Assembly (NCBI GenBank): GCA_027924585.1
Contig: BSBM01000762.1
Coordinates: forward strand, 10,202,501-10,266,500
Direction of reading: 5' to 3'
Length of the DNA stretch: 64,000 nt
Origin: Larix kaempferi
Lineage: Eukaryota > Streptophyta > Pinopsida > Pinales > Pinaceae
The position numbers and the translations under genes were made by a program. The notes beneath the pieces are model-generated. The model searched no databases. It saw nothing but the letters and a program-made list of their open reading frames with translations, and was not told the origin of the DNA. Numbering within the stretch: the first letter of the stretch is position 1; every line of letters starts with the position of its first letter. Positions 44,922-56,814 of the stretch are shown one piece after another.

Positions 44922-46391
44922 TGTTGGGCCCTGGAAATGTCCCTTTTTAACCATACTTATTTCATCATTTTGCCAAATTTTATTTTACTTTCGTAAACCA
45001 TATACATGCTTTTTTTAAAATCAATCATCAATCCTGACAAGGTATAGGTCATTATTGTTTCATTTAACTATGCCTAATATTGTTATGGTTACGGATCCTG
45101 ACCCTTGGTTTATGCTAACATTTGTGAGTTCATTTAGTCAAAATCTAAAGCTCAGGTGTATCATCCAAGTGGTGCCAGCTGCTACTCTTCAAAGCACCAG
45201 CTACTCATACTCCAAGGGATAGCGCACTCTCCATGCAAGCTGTAATCGATCCTCACTGTAACAGATTCCACTGAAACAGAGCCAAGCTACGACAGACAGG
45301 TTGCATTCCAGTTGTTGAGTTAGTTGATCCATTATTTATCAGAGCAACAACATCCTTCATGATTAATAGCCTTGTTTAATACGGCTGTATCAATTAGTTG
45401 TAACTCCACAGCATGAAGATCATAGATCTTCATTGCTGCACGAATATATTGGATCTGAAATTGTATTTTCCTTGTATAAATTCTAGAAGGCTCTCGTAGC
45501 CTGGGGTTGGACAATTACCACTTTGTGTAAGTTGTAACAGAGCACAGAGACTCATTATCTTCCATCATTCATATGAGAGCAGAGTTCTTCATTTCTCCGT
45601 TTTAATTTGCTGTGACTCTCGGTGTCTCTGTTAGAAGGCCAGGGCCTGCCTTCTCACATAGATAGCCGGTTCAAGTACGTAGAGTAGTTTAGTTTTACTT
45701 CTGTTGTGTGGTGTGGAATGATTGCAGATATTATTTGTAGCTGTAACAGATATCAGCTTTCCTTTCTGGTAGTTTATAATTGCATCTTGAATAGCTGTAA
45801 CAGAGTGGTGTGACAGTCGACTGTGTAGGATAATTTATTTAATTGCATGTGTGTTCTAATCAGCTGTGACAACCAAGCTCAATTCCAATTATCTTTTAGT
45901 TGTTTATGCTTTCTAGGATTTCCACTAATTATCAGTTAGAGTTCAAGCTTATATTTTAATTCTGGTTGCTGTTGTATCTTCAATTGCATTCATAGACTAG
46001 ACAGATAATGGTAGAGTTAGAGTAGCCACTTGATAGATCATTTTGGTAAATATTGAATGTTGTAGTTTGATAATTATAGGATTTAAATTCTTGCAAAAGT
46101 AATCTAGTTCCATTTCATTATTAGATCATTAACTTGTTGGGTTGATTTATGTAGGAAGGTTGTTTCACTTTGGATTCTTAGATGTATGAATTAGATTAGC
46201 TTTCTTATGGAATACGTTGGCTGAGCATATAGGTAGGGTCAGTATCTACATTCAGTAAATGAACTGCTTGATCTGTTTATGCATAGACTGTGCTTATTTC
46301 CTTTGAAATAAAAGACCTTCCTGGGTTTGACAAATTATATTGACCATCCTGTGTGTTAGCTTTAATTAACTGACATATAGGGTGACCAACA
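44922..46391 (+). repeat. Gypsy-C LTR, first copy
   Basis: TGTTGGGCCC ... CCAACA, followed by TTT and the PBS. The left flank is the Gypsy-B gag, ending TGTTG (44917-44921), which may be half of a target duplication; the partner is outside the window or lost. Confidence 0.9.
45475..45480 (+). promoter_or_regulatory. Putative TATA box of the Gypsy-C LTR
   Basis: CTTGTATAAATTC at mid-LTR. The second LTR has TCTAAA at the same place (about 55807), so the box is lost there. Confidence 0.45.
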
Positions 46392-46394
46392 TTT

Positions 46395-46412
46395 TGGCAT
46401 CATTGCCAGGGA
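46395..46412 (+). other. Gypsy-C primer-binding site, first copy (Asp tRNA)
   Basis: TGGCATCATTGCCAGGGA, a decayed Asp-tRNA PBS; the second copy keeps TGGCGCC. Confidence 0.8.
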
Positions 46413-46483
46413 TAGTAATATATAGACATAGTTAGTATTTTGTTTCATTTGATTTTATTTTTGTTCAATTACTTACAACATGC

Positions 46484-48660
46484 ATGAATACAAGAAAAAC
46501 AATTCGGGAACCCCCTTTGAATACTAGCCTTGCAGGTGGAAGAGGTCGAGGTCGTAATGCAGGTTAGGGAAGACACAGGTACATTGATGAGATAATTGCT
46601 AGGGCTGATTCTTCCACTAGACCACTGTGGAACTCTATAGGTAGGGGAAATTTTGTTCCTCTTAATCTTGAACACTTAGCATCCACAGTGGAGGATACAA
46701 CGAGACCTTCAACTCCTATTGCAGAAAGTAAACCTCTTGAAGATAAGGGAAGCATTGTAGGTGCACTAGAGAGATAGGAGATCTATCATATAGATGGAAC
46801 CAAAGTTACTAAGGAAGTGTGGTTGGAGACTCGCAGAATAGCAGAGGAAGAAAGAATGCGAGGATAAGAGAGGAGAAGAGAGGAAGAACGTATAAAGGAA
46901 ACTATTAATTTCTGGACCAGAACCATGGCTGGTAGAGAACAGGGGGGTGAGAATGAACATGAGGATCACCAGGAGGAAGAAGGAGAAAATAATCATCCTG
47001 GTAATACTGTGGCTACATTAGAATTTCCTATCCCCTAGACACCTGGAGCAGCCCCTATGAAGAATATCTCACCATCAGTTCTCCCGAATTTTCATGGTAA
47101 GTCCTCTAAGGATCCTGATGAGTTTCTTTTTGAGTTTGATATCCTTTGTCGCAGCTATGATTATACCTCTAGTGCTTAGAAGCTGAAGTTATTCCCAGCC
47201 ACCTTGAAGGGAAATGCTCTGCGCTGGTTCATGAGTTTGGGTCATGAGACCATTACTACTTGGGACCAAATGAAAAACACCTTTCTTTCTAAGTATCAAG
47301 AATATTGCAGGACTAGAGATAGAAAGGAAGAGTTGTTTAAGATGGTTCAGAAGGATCAAGAGAGTTTGGAAGACTCTGTGGAAAGATTGTTGTACAATTT
47401 ACAAAGATCTGGTCATGCTGAGATTGGCAAGGATGTGCTCAAGATTATCTTATTAAGAGGAATTAGAGAATATTTCCTTGATATGTTGAATCTGCTGGGA
47501 AAAGGGGATATCTCGAAGGAGCCTTTTGAAAAGATCGTTGAATTATGTTGAAGGTATTCCAGGGGATCTTCCAGAACCAGCAAACGAGACAAAGACCGAG
47601 ACCAAGATGTCTTCACTAGGACTCAGAAGCGGCTAGTGGAAGGGCCACTCGAGCAGAAATAGGCAACTTACTGGAGAACTTTAAAACAGACATGATGAGC
47701 TCCATTTCCTCAGAGTTGGATGTCATGAGGGAAAAACAGAAACAAGTGGTAGAAGATCTTACACTTGGGGTATTCTGTCCTAAATGTAGGAAGAAGCATC
47801 CACTGAAGGAATTCCCGTTGGACAAAGCAAAGGTATGTAGTATATGTGAACTCGAGCATGATACTAAGGAGTTTACATCATCACCTAAGTTCAAAGCAGT
47901 CCTGTAGGCATCTATTCCAGATGTAGAGCCAGCATACTTTATGGCATAGAAGAAACCATGGTATCCAAGAAACCAAGGTATGAATGCAGATCCAACATTT
48001 TTTCTGCATAATATGAATGGAATGAACAATATGAATGCACAATTCCCTTCACATTATTCCAGCAACCAGTGGCATCCATCCTAGAATCCAATGCAAAATC
48101 CTAATTCATGGACACCATGGCCACAACAGTCAAACCAAGCTCCTTGGAATTCCAACTAGAGAAACTCTTACCAAGGAAATAACTTTCCCCATCACCAAAC
48201 TCAGTATCAACAGTACCCTCTTCAACAGTATCAGCATCAACAGTATCAGCAACTACAACTCCCTTTCCAAAGCAATGCCGCACCTATGAATGCACCACTT
48301 TGACCACAGCTACCTGCACAACCTAACCCAAACCCAAACAATAAAGCAGTCCATCAATTTGAGACTGCCAACATGCCTGCGTATCCCATTACTCAAATTC
48401 GTTGCAATGATATACAATTACGATCAGGGAGGGTAGTGGAGCCTATTGTCACTGAGGATGTGTCACCCCCAGTGATTGAAACTGGAGTAAATCAACACTA
48501 TGAAAACATGGCTAATTCAGCAAGCCTCATTATTGAGGATGCTGATACTCCTACTGAAGCAGCAGCTGAAACTTAGGAAGCAACACACGATGTGTCAAAG
48601 CCTACATAATTGAATAGAGAACCACCATATCCTGAACGATTGAAACTGCAGAAAACAATG
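46484..48660 (+). pseudogene. Gypsy-C gag and Gln-rich linker
   Basis: ATG at 46484 opens an Arg/Gly-rich N-terminus (GGRGRGRN), then an acidic Arg/Glu-rich stretch, then the capsid (PNFHGKSSKDPDEFLFEF, KGNALRWFMSL, WDQMKNTFLSKYQEYC, ESLEDSVERLLYNLQ) to about 47550. After a frame change, from 47692 come zinc-knuckle-like CPKCRKKH and CSICELEHD segments whose last Cys reads Phe, and a Gln/Asn/Pro-rich linker (QQYQHQQYQQ at about 48220). Stops are numerous, mostly TAG at expected Gln. It forms the particle; the linker leads into the protease in the same frame. Confidence 0.83.
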
Positions 48661-51600
48661 GAACAGCCCTGATTTGATCTCGTGGGAGAGTTGTAAAATT
48701 TGTATGTTAAAATTCCACTATTACAGGCCCTCCATGATGTGCCCATTTATGCTAAGACGGTTAAATATTTGTGTGTTAAGAAACCAGGAAGAAGGCCCAA
48801 GGATCCCCCCACTATCCATGTGTTGGGAAAGCTTTCAGAATTGATAATGGGGAAGGCTCCTGTGGCAAAATACGATGACCCTGGGAACCCGACTATTGCA
48901 GTTCACATAGGGAACACACAAATTCCAAATGTCTTGGTGGATTTAGGCGCGGCTATTAACATTATGACCATAGAAACTGTGAAGAAATTGGGACTCAATA
49001 ATCTTCGACCAACCCCTACAGTTTTGGAACTTGCTGATAGATCGACGATCAATCCTGAAGGGATCCTAGATGACCTCGTGATCTCAGTCGACTCATGGGA
49101 ATACCCTACAGATTTCTTGGTGTTACAGCGGAAATCCCAATTGGGGGGACACCCATTGATCTTGGGAAGACCGTGGTTGGCCACAGCAGATGCCTGTATC
49201 AGCTGTCGGTCAGGATCTATGACCATTTCAGACGGAACTGAGATCAAGAGCCTAACCCTGTACCCTCTAGCTCGACTAAGCATAGAATTTGAGACTCCAT
49301 TATGGGCAGATTTGGAGGAGGAAGAGGGTGTGCAACCACTACTAACCATGGGGAGAGCCTTAATGTTTAAAGATGAAACAAAGGATGATGTAATTAATAG
49401 TTTCATCAGTGAGCCCACGTCAGTCAATCAAAGTGTCTACCAAATCTTGGACAGTACTCTAGCTGCAACAGAACAAGAAAATCTTACAAAAGAAACTCTA
49501 ACCAGTGATGACAGTATAATTCCAGTACTTAAGAATTTGAAGAGTGTTCCAGTAGAAATTGGGCCAGAAAAAACATTGAATATCAATCCTAATCTGGCAC
49601 CTAATGAGTTGGAATAGCTAGTCACTCTGCTGAAACAGCGTAAGGGATCCTTTGCCTGGGAGTACACAGACATGAAAGGAATTCCTTCTCATCTATGCAC
49701 CCATCACAATTATATTAAGAGCGACTCCAGGCCTGTATGTCAACCACAACAAAGGGTGAACCCGAACCAGATAGACATAGTGAAAGAAGAAATTCAGAAA
49801 CTTCTGGAAGCAGGATTTATCTATCCAATTTCAGACAGTGAGTGGGTTTCCCCACTTGTGATTGTGCCAAAGAAGAATGGAAAATGGAGGGTCTCCGTGG
49901 ATTACAGAGAATTGAACAAGGCAATGTAGAAGGACCATTTCCCCTTACCTTTCATCGATTAGGTCCTTGATACCTTGTCTGGGAAAAAGTATTTTTCCTT
50001 TCTGGATGGCTTTAGTGGCTATAACCAGATTCAGATTGCTCCAGAAAATCAAGACAAAACCACTTTCACTTTCCCCTAGGGGACTTTTGCATACCGAGTA
50101 CTTCCTTTTGGGTTGTGCAATGCACCAGCTACATTTCAGAGAGTAGTGATTGGAATCTTTGCAGAAATGGTGAATGATTGCATGGAAATCTTTATGGATG
50201 ACTTTACTCCATATGGTGATAGTTATGAAGAAGCATTGAAGAACTTAGAAAAGGTCTTGAAATGTTGTGAACAAAGCCAGCTCTCTTTAAGCACTGAAAA
50301 GTGCCACATGATGAAGAGTGAAGGCGTAGTGCTAGGGAACTTCATCTCTTCTGATGGTATCTAGGTAGACCCATCCAAAATCAAGGTAATTGAAAATATA
50401 CCAACTCCTAGGACACAGAAAGATGTACGTAGCTTCTTAGGGCATGCTGGTTATTATAGAAGGTTCATAGAAAAATTTTCCGAACTAGCTTCTCTTTCAT
50501 TCACTCTGTTGATGAAGGATGCACAGTTTGTCTGGAATGATGCATGCCAAACAACGTTTACTGAGCTATAGAAAAGGCTATCTACAACACCCATCTTAAG
50601 AGAGCCCAATTGGGCTTTGCCTTTTCACATTTCTTCAGATGCTTCAGATACTGCCATTGGAGCAATTTTGGGACACCAGGAAGGTAGTGCTCCTTATGCC
50701 ATTTACTATATTAGTAAAAATTTGTCTCCTACTGAACTAAATTATACTGTCACAGAAAAAGAATTTCTAGCCATTGTTTATGCCATCAACAAATTTAGAC
50801 ATTATATTACTGGATATTCTACTTTTGTGCACACTGATCATTCTACTATCAAGTATTTAAGGAATAAACCAATCACAAATGCTAGAGTTACTAGATGGCT
50901 GTTATTGTTACAAGAATTTTACATCACAATTATTGATAGACCAGGAAAGGAAAATGTTGTTGCAGATTTTTTATCTCGACTTACTAACAGTGATGACAAT
51001 TTACCAGTCGAAGATTCCTTCCCTGACGAACATTTGTTTGCAGTCTCAGCTCATTCCCCATGGTATGTAGATATTGCTAACTTTTTGGCTGCAAGTAATC
51101 TTCCAGCACATATGTCAAAGAGAGAAAAAAGGAAGATCATACAACAGAGTGTTAGGCACTAATGGATTGATGGCCATATTTTCTACACAGGGCTTGATTT
51201 AGAAATCAGAAGATGTGTTAGAGAAGATGAAATCTTTAGCATTCTTAAAGCTTTCCATGATGAGCCCTGTGGGGGACATTTTGCTGACAACAGGACAGGT
51301 CATAAGGTTTTGAGAATGGGCTATTTCTGGCCTACATTGTTCAGAGATGCGAAGAAGTATGTTCAGGCATGTGATAGCTGCCAAAGGATGGGCCAACCCA
51401 ACAGATTAGATGAGATGCCTTTACAACCACAACTTGTGGTTGAACCGTTTGATAGGTGGGCTCTATATTTTGTAGGGCCTATCAACCCTCCCTCAAAGCA
51501 GAAAGTTCATATCTTGGTTTGCACAGATTACATGACTAAATGGGTAGAAGTTGTAGCCTTAGTCAAGGCCAATGATCAGGCTGTGATTGATTTCCTGTAT

Positions 51601-52374
51601 GAAGAGATTTTTACTCGGTTTGGAGTACCTAAGGAGATCATTACAGACAGTGGACCACAGTTTGTGTCTCACAAGTTGGAAGCACTATTACAAAAATTTC
51701 ATATTCAGCATAGAATAATCTCACCATATCATCCATAGACCAATAGTTAAGTGGAGAGCACAAACAAGGTTATTGAGGCCATTCTGACAAAAACAGTAAA
51801 GAGCCATCGTAAAGATTGGGCTGAAAGGATTCCAAAGGCACTGTGGGCCTATCATGCTACGTTGCGTAACACCACTGGTTTTTCCCCATATGAGCTAGTG
51901 TATGGAAAGAATGTTGTTTTTCCAATTGAATTTGAAATCAAAACCTTTAAAACAGTTGTGGAAGCAAACCTGGACTTATCAGAGGCACAGAGGAATCGAC
52001 TGAATCAGCTCAATGAATTGGATGAGAAGCGCACAGCTGCAGTACATCATACATCTTTAATCCAACAACAACGCTCTAGATGGCATGACAGATTTATAAA
52101 AAAAAGGGTCTTCCAGGAAGGAGACTGGGCCCTGTTGTATGATTCACGATTTAAGAGGGACTTTAAAGGAAAATTACGCACCCATTGGTTGCGATCCTAT
52201 CAGATAGATCGGGTATTCGATATTGGGACAGTCCAGTTGATCACCATTGACGAGAACAAAGTACCATTATTCGCAAATGGTCATCGACTGCGACTGTATC
52301 ACAAGCCGATCTCAAGTGATGATTTTATTTCACAAGTTGCAGCTGATCCAGAGTATCAGTTAACACCAGGGTAG
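48661..52374 (+). pseudogene. Gypsy-C pol: protease, RT, RNase H, integrase
   Basis: Protease LVDLGAAINIM at about 48930 (DLGA, as in Athila elements). RT from about 49780: LVIVPKKNGKWRVSVDYRELN, FLDGFSGYNQIQIAP, LPFGLCNAPATFQR, catalytic FMDD at about 50195. RNase H SSDASDTAIGAIL (Asp kept), DHSTIKYL, VADFLSRL. The integrase finger (GGHFADNRTGHK ... CDSCQRMG) is followed by a core in which the first catalytic Asp is Tyr (TAT 51466-51468, reading WALYFVGP); ITDSGPQF and VESTNK are kept. The C-terminus ends near LYHKPIS at about 52310. One frame from 47692 to 52374, 18 internal stops, no frameshift. No chromodomain. Confidence 0.9.
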
Positions 52375-52667
52375 GGATCGCCTTAAACCCTATGAATTCC
52401 TAAAAGTTTAAATTTCCACACATATTTTTGTACATAAATAATTGGTTTTTCTTTCATTTTGTATTTTATCTATTTTTATTTTTGCATTTGATCGGTTTGT
52501 TTTGAAGAACTATGTGGAGGAACTAATTGGAGGAGCAACGGCCGTGACTAGGCCAGACGACTGCAGACACCCCATATCTGTTTCTGATCTAATAAAGCTC
52601 TTTTGAAAAGATGGATAATTCGTAGTCTTCTACAGATAGCTAAAATTTGCTTCTACTTCACTCTAAC

Positions 52668-52990
52668 GCAGCTACGACTCCGCCACTTTTTCCCATTCTA
52701 CCAAATTCCGCAGCTGCAACTACACTATTTTCACTTACCTTTCTAAGTTTGCAGCTGCTACTCCATTATTTATGCTTCATTTTTACCCCTTCCCAGCAGC
52801 TGCAACTCCGCTACCTTTGACCATTCCGCTAAACCTAGCAGTTGTGACTCCGCTATCTTTGATTATCCTGCTAAATCTAGCAACCGTGACTCTGTTCTCT
52901 CCACTTTATTATCGCTCCTTTCGTACAGCTGTGACTATGCCATTTTCACTTATTTTGCTAAAATTCGCAGCTGTTACTCCACTAGTTTGT
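52668..52990 (+). repeat. 42-bp minisatellite, about 8 units
   Basis: Units start GCAGCTGCAACTCC or variants at 52668, 52710, 52751, 52796, 52838, 52880, about 52922 and 52967 (spacing 41-45 bp). It lies between pol and ORF3 of Gypsy-C. Since 42 is divisible by three, one frame (52772-53008) reads as a hydrophobic 14-residue repeat with the core VTPLSLI. Confidence 0.82.
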
Positions 52991-53566
52991 TTGCTCTCTG
53001 ATTCATGATGCCAATAATGATGTGATTAGGCATCAGTTTTGTTGCTTGCTCCACAAGGTCCAATTATGGTTCGCCACAAAGAAGAATTTTGGGTGCCTTG
53101 AGTAGCTGTCAGCCCAAGTAGCAGCAGCCACATCACTTTAGCACATGTGCATTTATGCTTATTCCTAATGACGGAGATGATGAAGGTAGGCTATGATGGT
53201 TGGCGCGCCATGACGATTAATTCACGGACGAACGCATAACGTGAAGGTATGGATTCTAACTATAATCATGATTAGGCATTTATTGACGTCGTGAATAATA
53301 ATGGTTATGCCTGTCATTTATCCCTACCATTTATCCTGACGAAAACTGTGCTTAAAGCCATTTCCCGTACTCCAGATCATGATTATCATTTTATCTGATT
53401 CGTGTGACAAACAAGTCATAAATCTTACTTCGAAACTAATGCTGCCACCTTTCCAACACAGCTCAATTCAACTCTTGACTATCCATCAACCGTGCTCGCA
53501 TGTAGATAGTTCAATAGTTGGAGCTATGACTGGCACATTTGTTACAACTTCTTGCAGAGGTCTAAC

Positions 53567-54844
53567 AATATGGGTATTCCTGTGAGATATGAACCTCTAA
53601 CAATAGAATCCCTGTACAGAAACATAGATGTCTTTGACATTTTTCAAGAAGCAGGGTGGACGACTTATTTACAACACCTGAATGGTTTTCATGAGGAAGC
53701 AGCCCTTGAATTTTCTCAAAATTTGACAGACACTCATTCATAGGTTCGAGGAATAAGGGTAGATATTTCTAAGGTAATTCTAGTGGAAGTAACAAGACTT
53801 CCCAGATTTGGGCGTCGTTGGTTTAGTCGAAAGCGCTATCATCCAACCGTAGTTGAAGACTTTCTGGAAACTAGAGAAAGGGTCCGGCCATTGCACAGGG
53901 AAACAGCCTTGGAAACTCTTCCACATCCATGGAACCAAGTTGCAATATTTTTGAAGAAATATATTACCTATGAGGGGAGGTATAGTATTGTTTATATCAA
54001 TGAATTTTTACTCCTATCACATTTACGACATAGCCGATTGCTAAACATGTCGTACTTTCTTTTTCAATCTTTGCAATGCATGGATTACTATGTTAAAGGT
54101 TGTCACCACCCCTTAGCATCCCTCACAAATCATGGGCTCATTAAATTGTTAATCTTACAAGCCCTTGCACAGCATAATTTGACATGGGATCAATTTCTGG
54201 ACCGACCAAACCTCCCTCGTGAACAGTCTTTAGAAATATTGCATGAGGACTGGAGTTCCTCAAATTCGGTTGGGCAGAGGGAAGATGGAACACCTGAAAA
54301 GATAGAAACATAAGGGGATGAAACAGGGGCAGCCAAAACTACAACGGGAAATGGAAACCCTCAAGCAAAGGCAATATCAGAAAATGAACAAGCAGTCCCC
54401 AACGTAGAATCTTCTCCCACAATCATAAGGACTCTAAATCAGAAGGAGGGAGTTGGCTCTATTTCTAAGCCAATATGATTTTGCTTGCCCCGGAGAAAGA
54501 GAGGGCCAATGAACATGGGCTAGTCATTTTTCTCAGTGAAGAAGAGAAGAATGGGAATTATGACTGCAGCAGAAGAAGGTCATCTGGTTAGGGTAGACAG
54601 TGGGACTCCAATTTTTAAACCCCAACCACCTACTGACACACAAGAACCTGTTGTAGAAGAACCTCAATTAGATAACCTTCTATTTGAAAATGAGTTTCTA
54701 AGGAAGGAGGTGCAAGATCTTCGGGCAGAACTAGATAAATGGAAGGAGACACACAGGGAACAGGCAAAGAAGTATGTGGACGCAAGGGTGGAAGCTACAA
54801 ATCAATTGAGGAATTTACTGATTACTTGGGGAATTGGAGTATAG
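53567..54844 (+). pseudogene. Gypsy-C ORF3, accessory protein homologous to the Gypsy-A LTR ORF
   Basis: One frame with ATG at 53567 (or 53552). N-terminal blocks FDIFQEAGW and LNGFHEEAALEFSQNL, then WFSRKRYHP, YITYEGRYSIVY, LFQSLQCMDYYVKG, NHGLIKLLIL and NLTWDQFL align in order with the LTR ORF at 15400. An acidic linker and a C-terminal coiled coil (ENEFLRKEVQDLRAELDKWKE, shared as a feature rather than a sequence) follow. Stops: TAG 53741-53743 (expected Gln), TAA 54311-54313 and at least one more before 54535; the frame closes at TAG 54842-54844 and may have continued. Its position 3' of pol is where Athila elements carry an envelope-like ORF, but I see no signal peptide or clear membrane helix. 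Function unknown. Confidence 0.75.
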
Positions 54845-55252
54845 CAAGAGATAATATGTCCAGAATGTGGAGATATTTTTAATTTTACAGGTCTTAAAGT
54901 TACAAAGGCAGACATAGCAGTCCAGGGATCTACAAGAGCAAGGTAATCAGAGAAGTTATTTTCGAGCTCAACCTCATCTTTTTGAAGGCATCAAGACGAT
55001 CCAGCAGACTAAAATTATCAGTAAAAAGGGCGTTGTCACACAAGAACCAGCCACCTTAAAATTCTGTTGGAAGTTTATTTTAGATTGAAGTTGCTAAGGG
55101 AAGGAGGATGCTGTCACACAAGAACCAAAATTCCCAATAACTGATTGGAAAATTTTATTTTCTCAACTGGCATAATATGAACAGGGGTCATCCTCATAAT
55201 CAAACTAATCAGCTTTTGCATGAGGACATGCAAATGGATAGTTGGGGGGAGA
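54845..55252 (+). other. Gypsy-C 3' untranslated region and polypurine tract
   Basis: A further CPECGD-like stretch directly follows ORF3 in frame, then non-coding sequence. GGGGGGAGA at 55244-55252 is the polypurine tract before the LTR. Confidence 0.7.
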
Positions 55253-56722
55253 TGTTGGGCCCTGGAAATGTCCCTTTTCAACCATACTTATTTCATCATT
55301 TTGCCAAATTTTACTTTACTTTCATAAACCATATACATGCCTTTTTCCAAATCAATCATCAATCATGACAAGGTATAAGTCATTATTGTTTCATCTAACT
55401 ATGCCTAGGATTGTTATCATTACGGATCCTGACCCTTGGTTTATGCTAACATTTGTGAGTTCATTTAGTCAAAATCTAAAGCGCAGGTGTATCAGCCAAG
55501 TGGCGCCAGCTGCTACTCTTCAAATCATCAGCTACTCATACTCCAAGGGACAATGCACTCTCCACACAAGCTGTAACAGATCCTCACTGTAACAGATTCC
55601 ACTAAAACATAGCCTAGCTGCGACAGACAGGTTGCATTCCAGTTGCTGAGTCAGTTGATCCATTAATTATTTGAGCAACAACATCCTTCATGATTAACAG
55701 CCTTGTTTAATACAGTTGTATCAGTTAGCTATAACTCTACAGCATGAAGATCATAGATATTCATTGTTGCACGAATATAGTGGATCTGAAACTATATTTT
55801 CCTTGTCTAAATTCCAGAAGGCTCTCATAGCCTGGGGTTGGACAATTACAACTTTGTGTAAGCTGTAACAGAGCACGAAGACTCACGATCTTCCATCATT
55901 AATATGAGAGCAGAGTTCTTCATTTCTGCATTTTAATTTGTTTTGATTCTCAGCGTCTTTGTTAGAAGGCCAGGTCCCACCTTCTCACAGAGATAGCCAG
56001 TTTAAGTAGGTAGAGTAGTTTAGTTTTACTTCGGTTGTGTGGTGTGGAATGATTGCAGATATTATTGGTAGTTGTAACAGAGATCAGCTTTCCTTTTTGG
56101 TAGTTTATAATTGCATCTTGAATAGCTGTAACAAAGTGGTGTGACAGTCGACTGTGTAGGATAATTTATTTAATTGCATGTGTGTTCTAATCAACTGTGA
56201 CAGCCAAGCTCAATTACAATTATCTTTTAGTTGTTTATGCTTTCTAGGATTTCCAGTAATTATCAGTTAGAGTTCAAGCTTGTATTTTAATTCTGGTTGC
56301 TGTTGTATCTTCAATTGCATTCATAGATTAGACAGATAATGGTAGAGTTACAGTAGCCACTGGATAGATCATTTTGGTAAAGATTGAATGTTGTAGTTTG
56401 ATAATTATAGGATTTAACTTCTTGCAAAAGTAATCTAGTTCCATTTCATTATTAGATCATTAACTTGTTGGGTTGATTTCTGTAGGAAGGTTGTTTCACT
56501 TTGGATTCTTAGATGTATGAATTAGATTAGATTTATTATGGAATGAGTTGGCTGAGCATACAGGTAGGGTCATTATCTACATTCAGTAAATGAACTGCTT
56601 GATCTGTTTATGCATAGACTGTGCTTATTTCCTTTGAAATAAAATACCTTCGTGGGTTTGACAATTTATATTGACCATCCTGTGTGTTAGCTTTAATTAA
56701 GTAACATATAGGGTGACCAACA
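55253..56722 (+). repeat. Gypsy-C LTR, second copy
   Basis: TGTTGGGCCC ... CCAACA, 1470 bp, followed by a PBS and gag. As with Gypsy-B it acts as 3' LTR of one unit and 5' LTR of the next. Confidence 0.9.
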
Positions 56723-56725
56723 TTT

Positions 56726-56743
56726 TGGCGCCGTTGTCAGGGA
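56726..56743 (+). other. Gypsy-C primer-binding site, second copy (Asp tRNA)
   Basis: TGGCGCCGTTGTCAGGGA, the canonical Asp-tRNA PBS with two changes. Confidence 0.88.
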
Positions 56744-56814
56744 TGGTAATAGATAGACAGAGTTAGTAGTTGGTTTCATTCGATTTTATTTTAGTTCAAT
56801 TACTTACAGCATGC

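Noticed and set aside
47692-52374. TAG read as Gln (recoding or suppressor system) suggested by the many in-frame TAGs
   Set aside because: TAA and TGA also occur, Trp codons are hit too, and sister copies have sense codons at the same places. Mutational decay explains it.
53567-54844. ORF3 as a retroviral-type envelope protein
   Set aside because: Position fits, but I see no signal peptide, no convincing transmembrane helix and no Cys pattern; the coiled coil alone is not enough.
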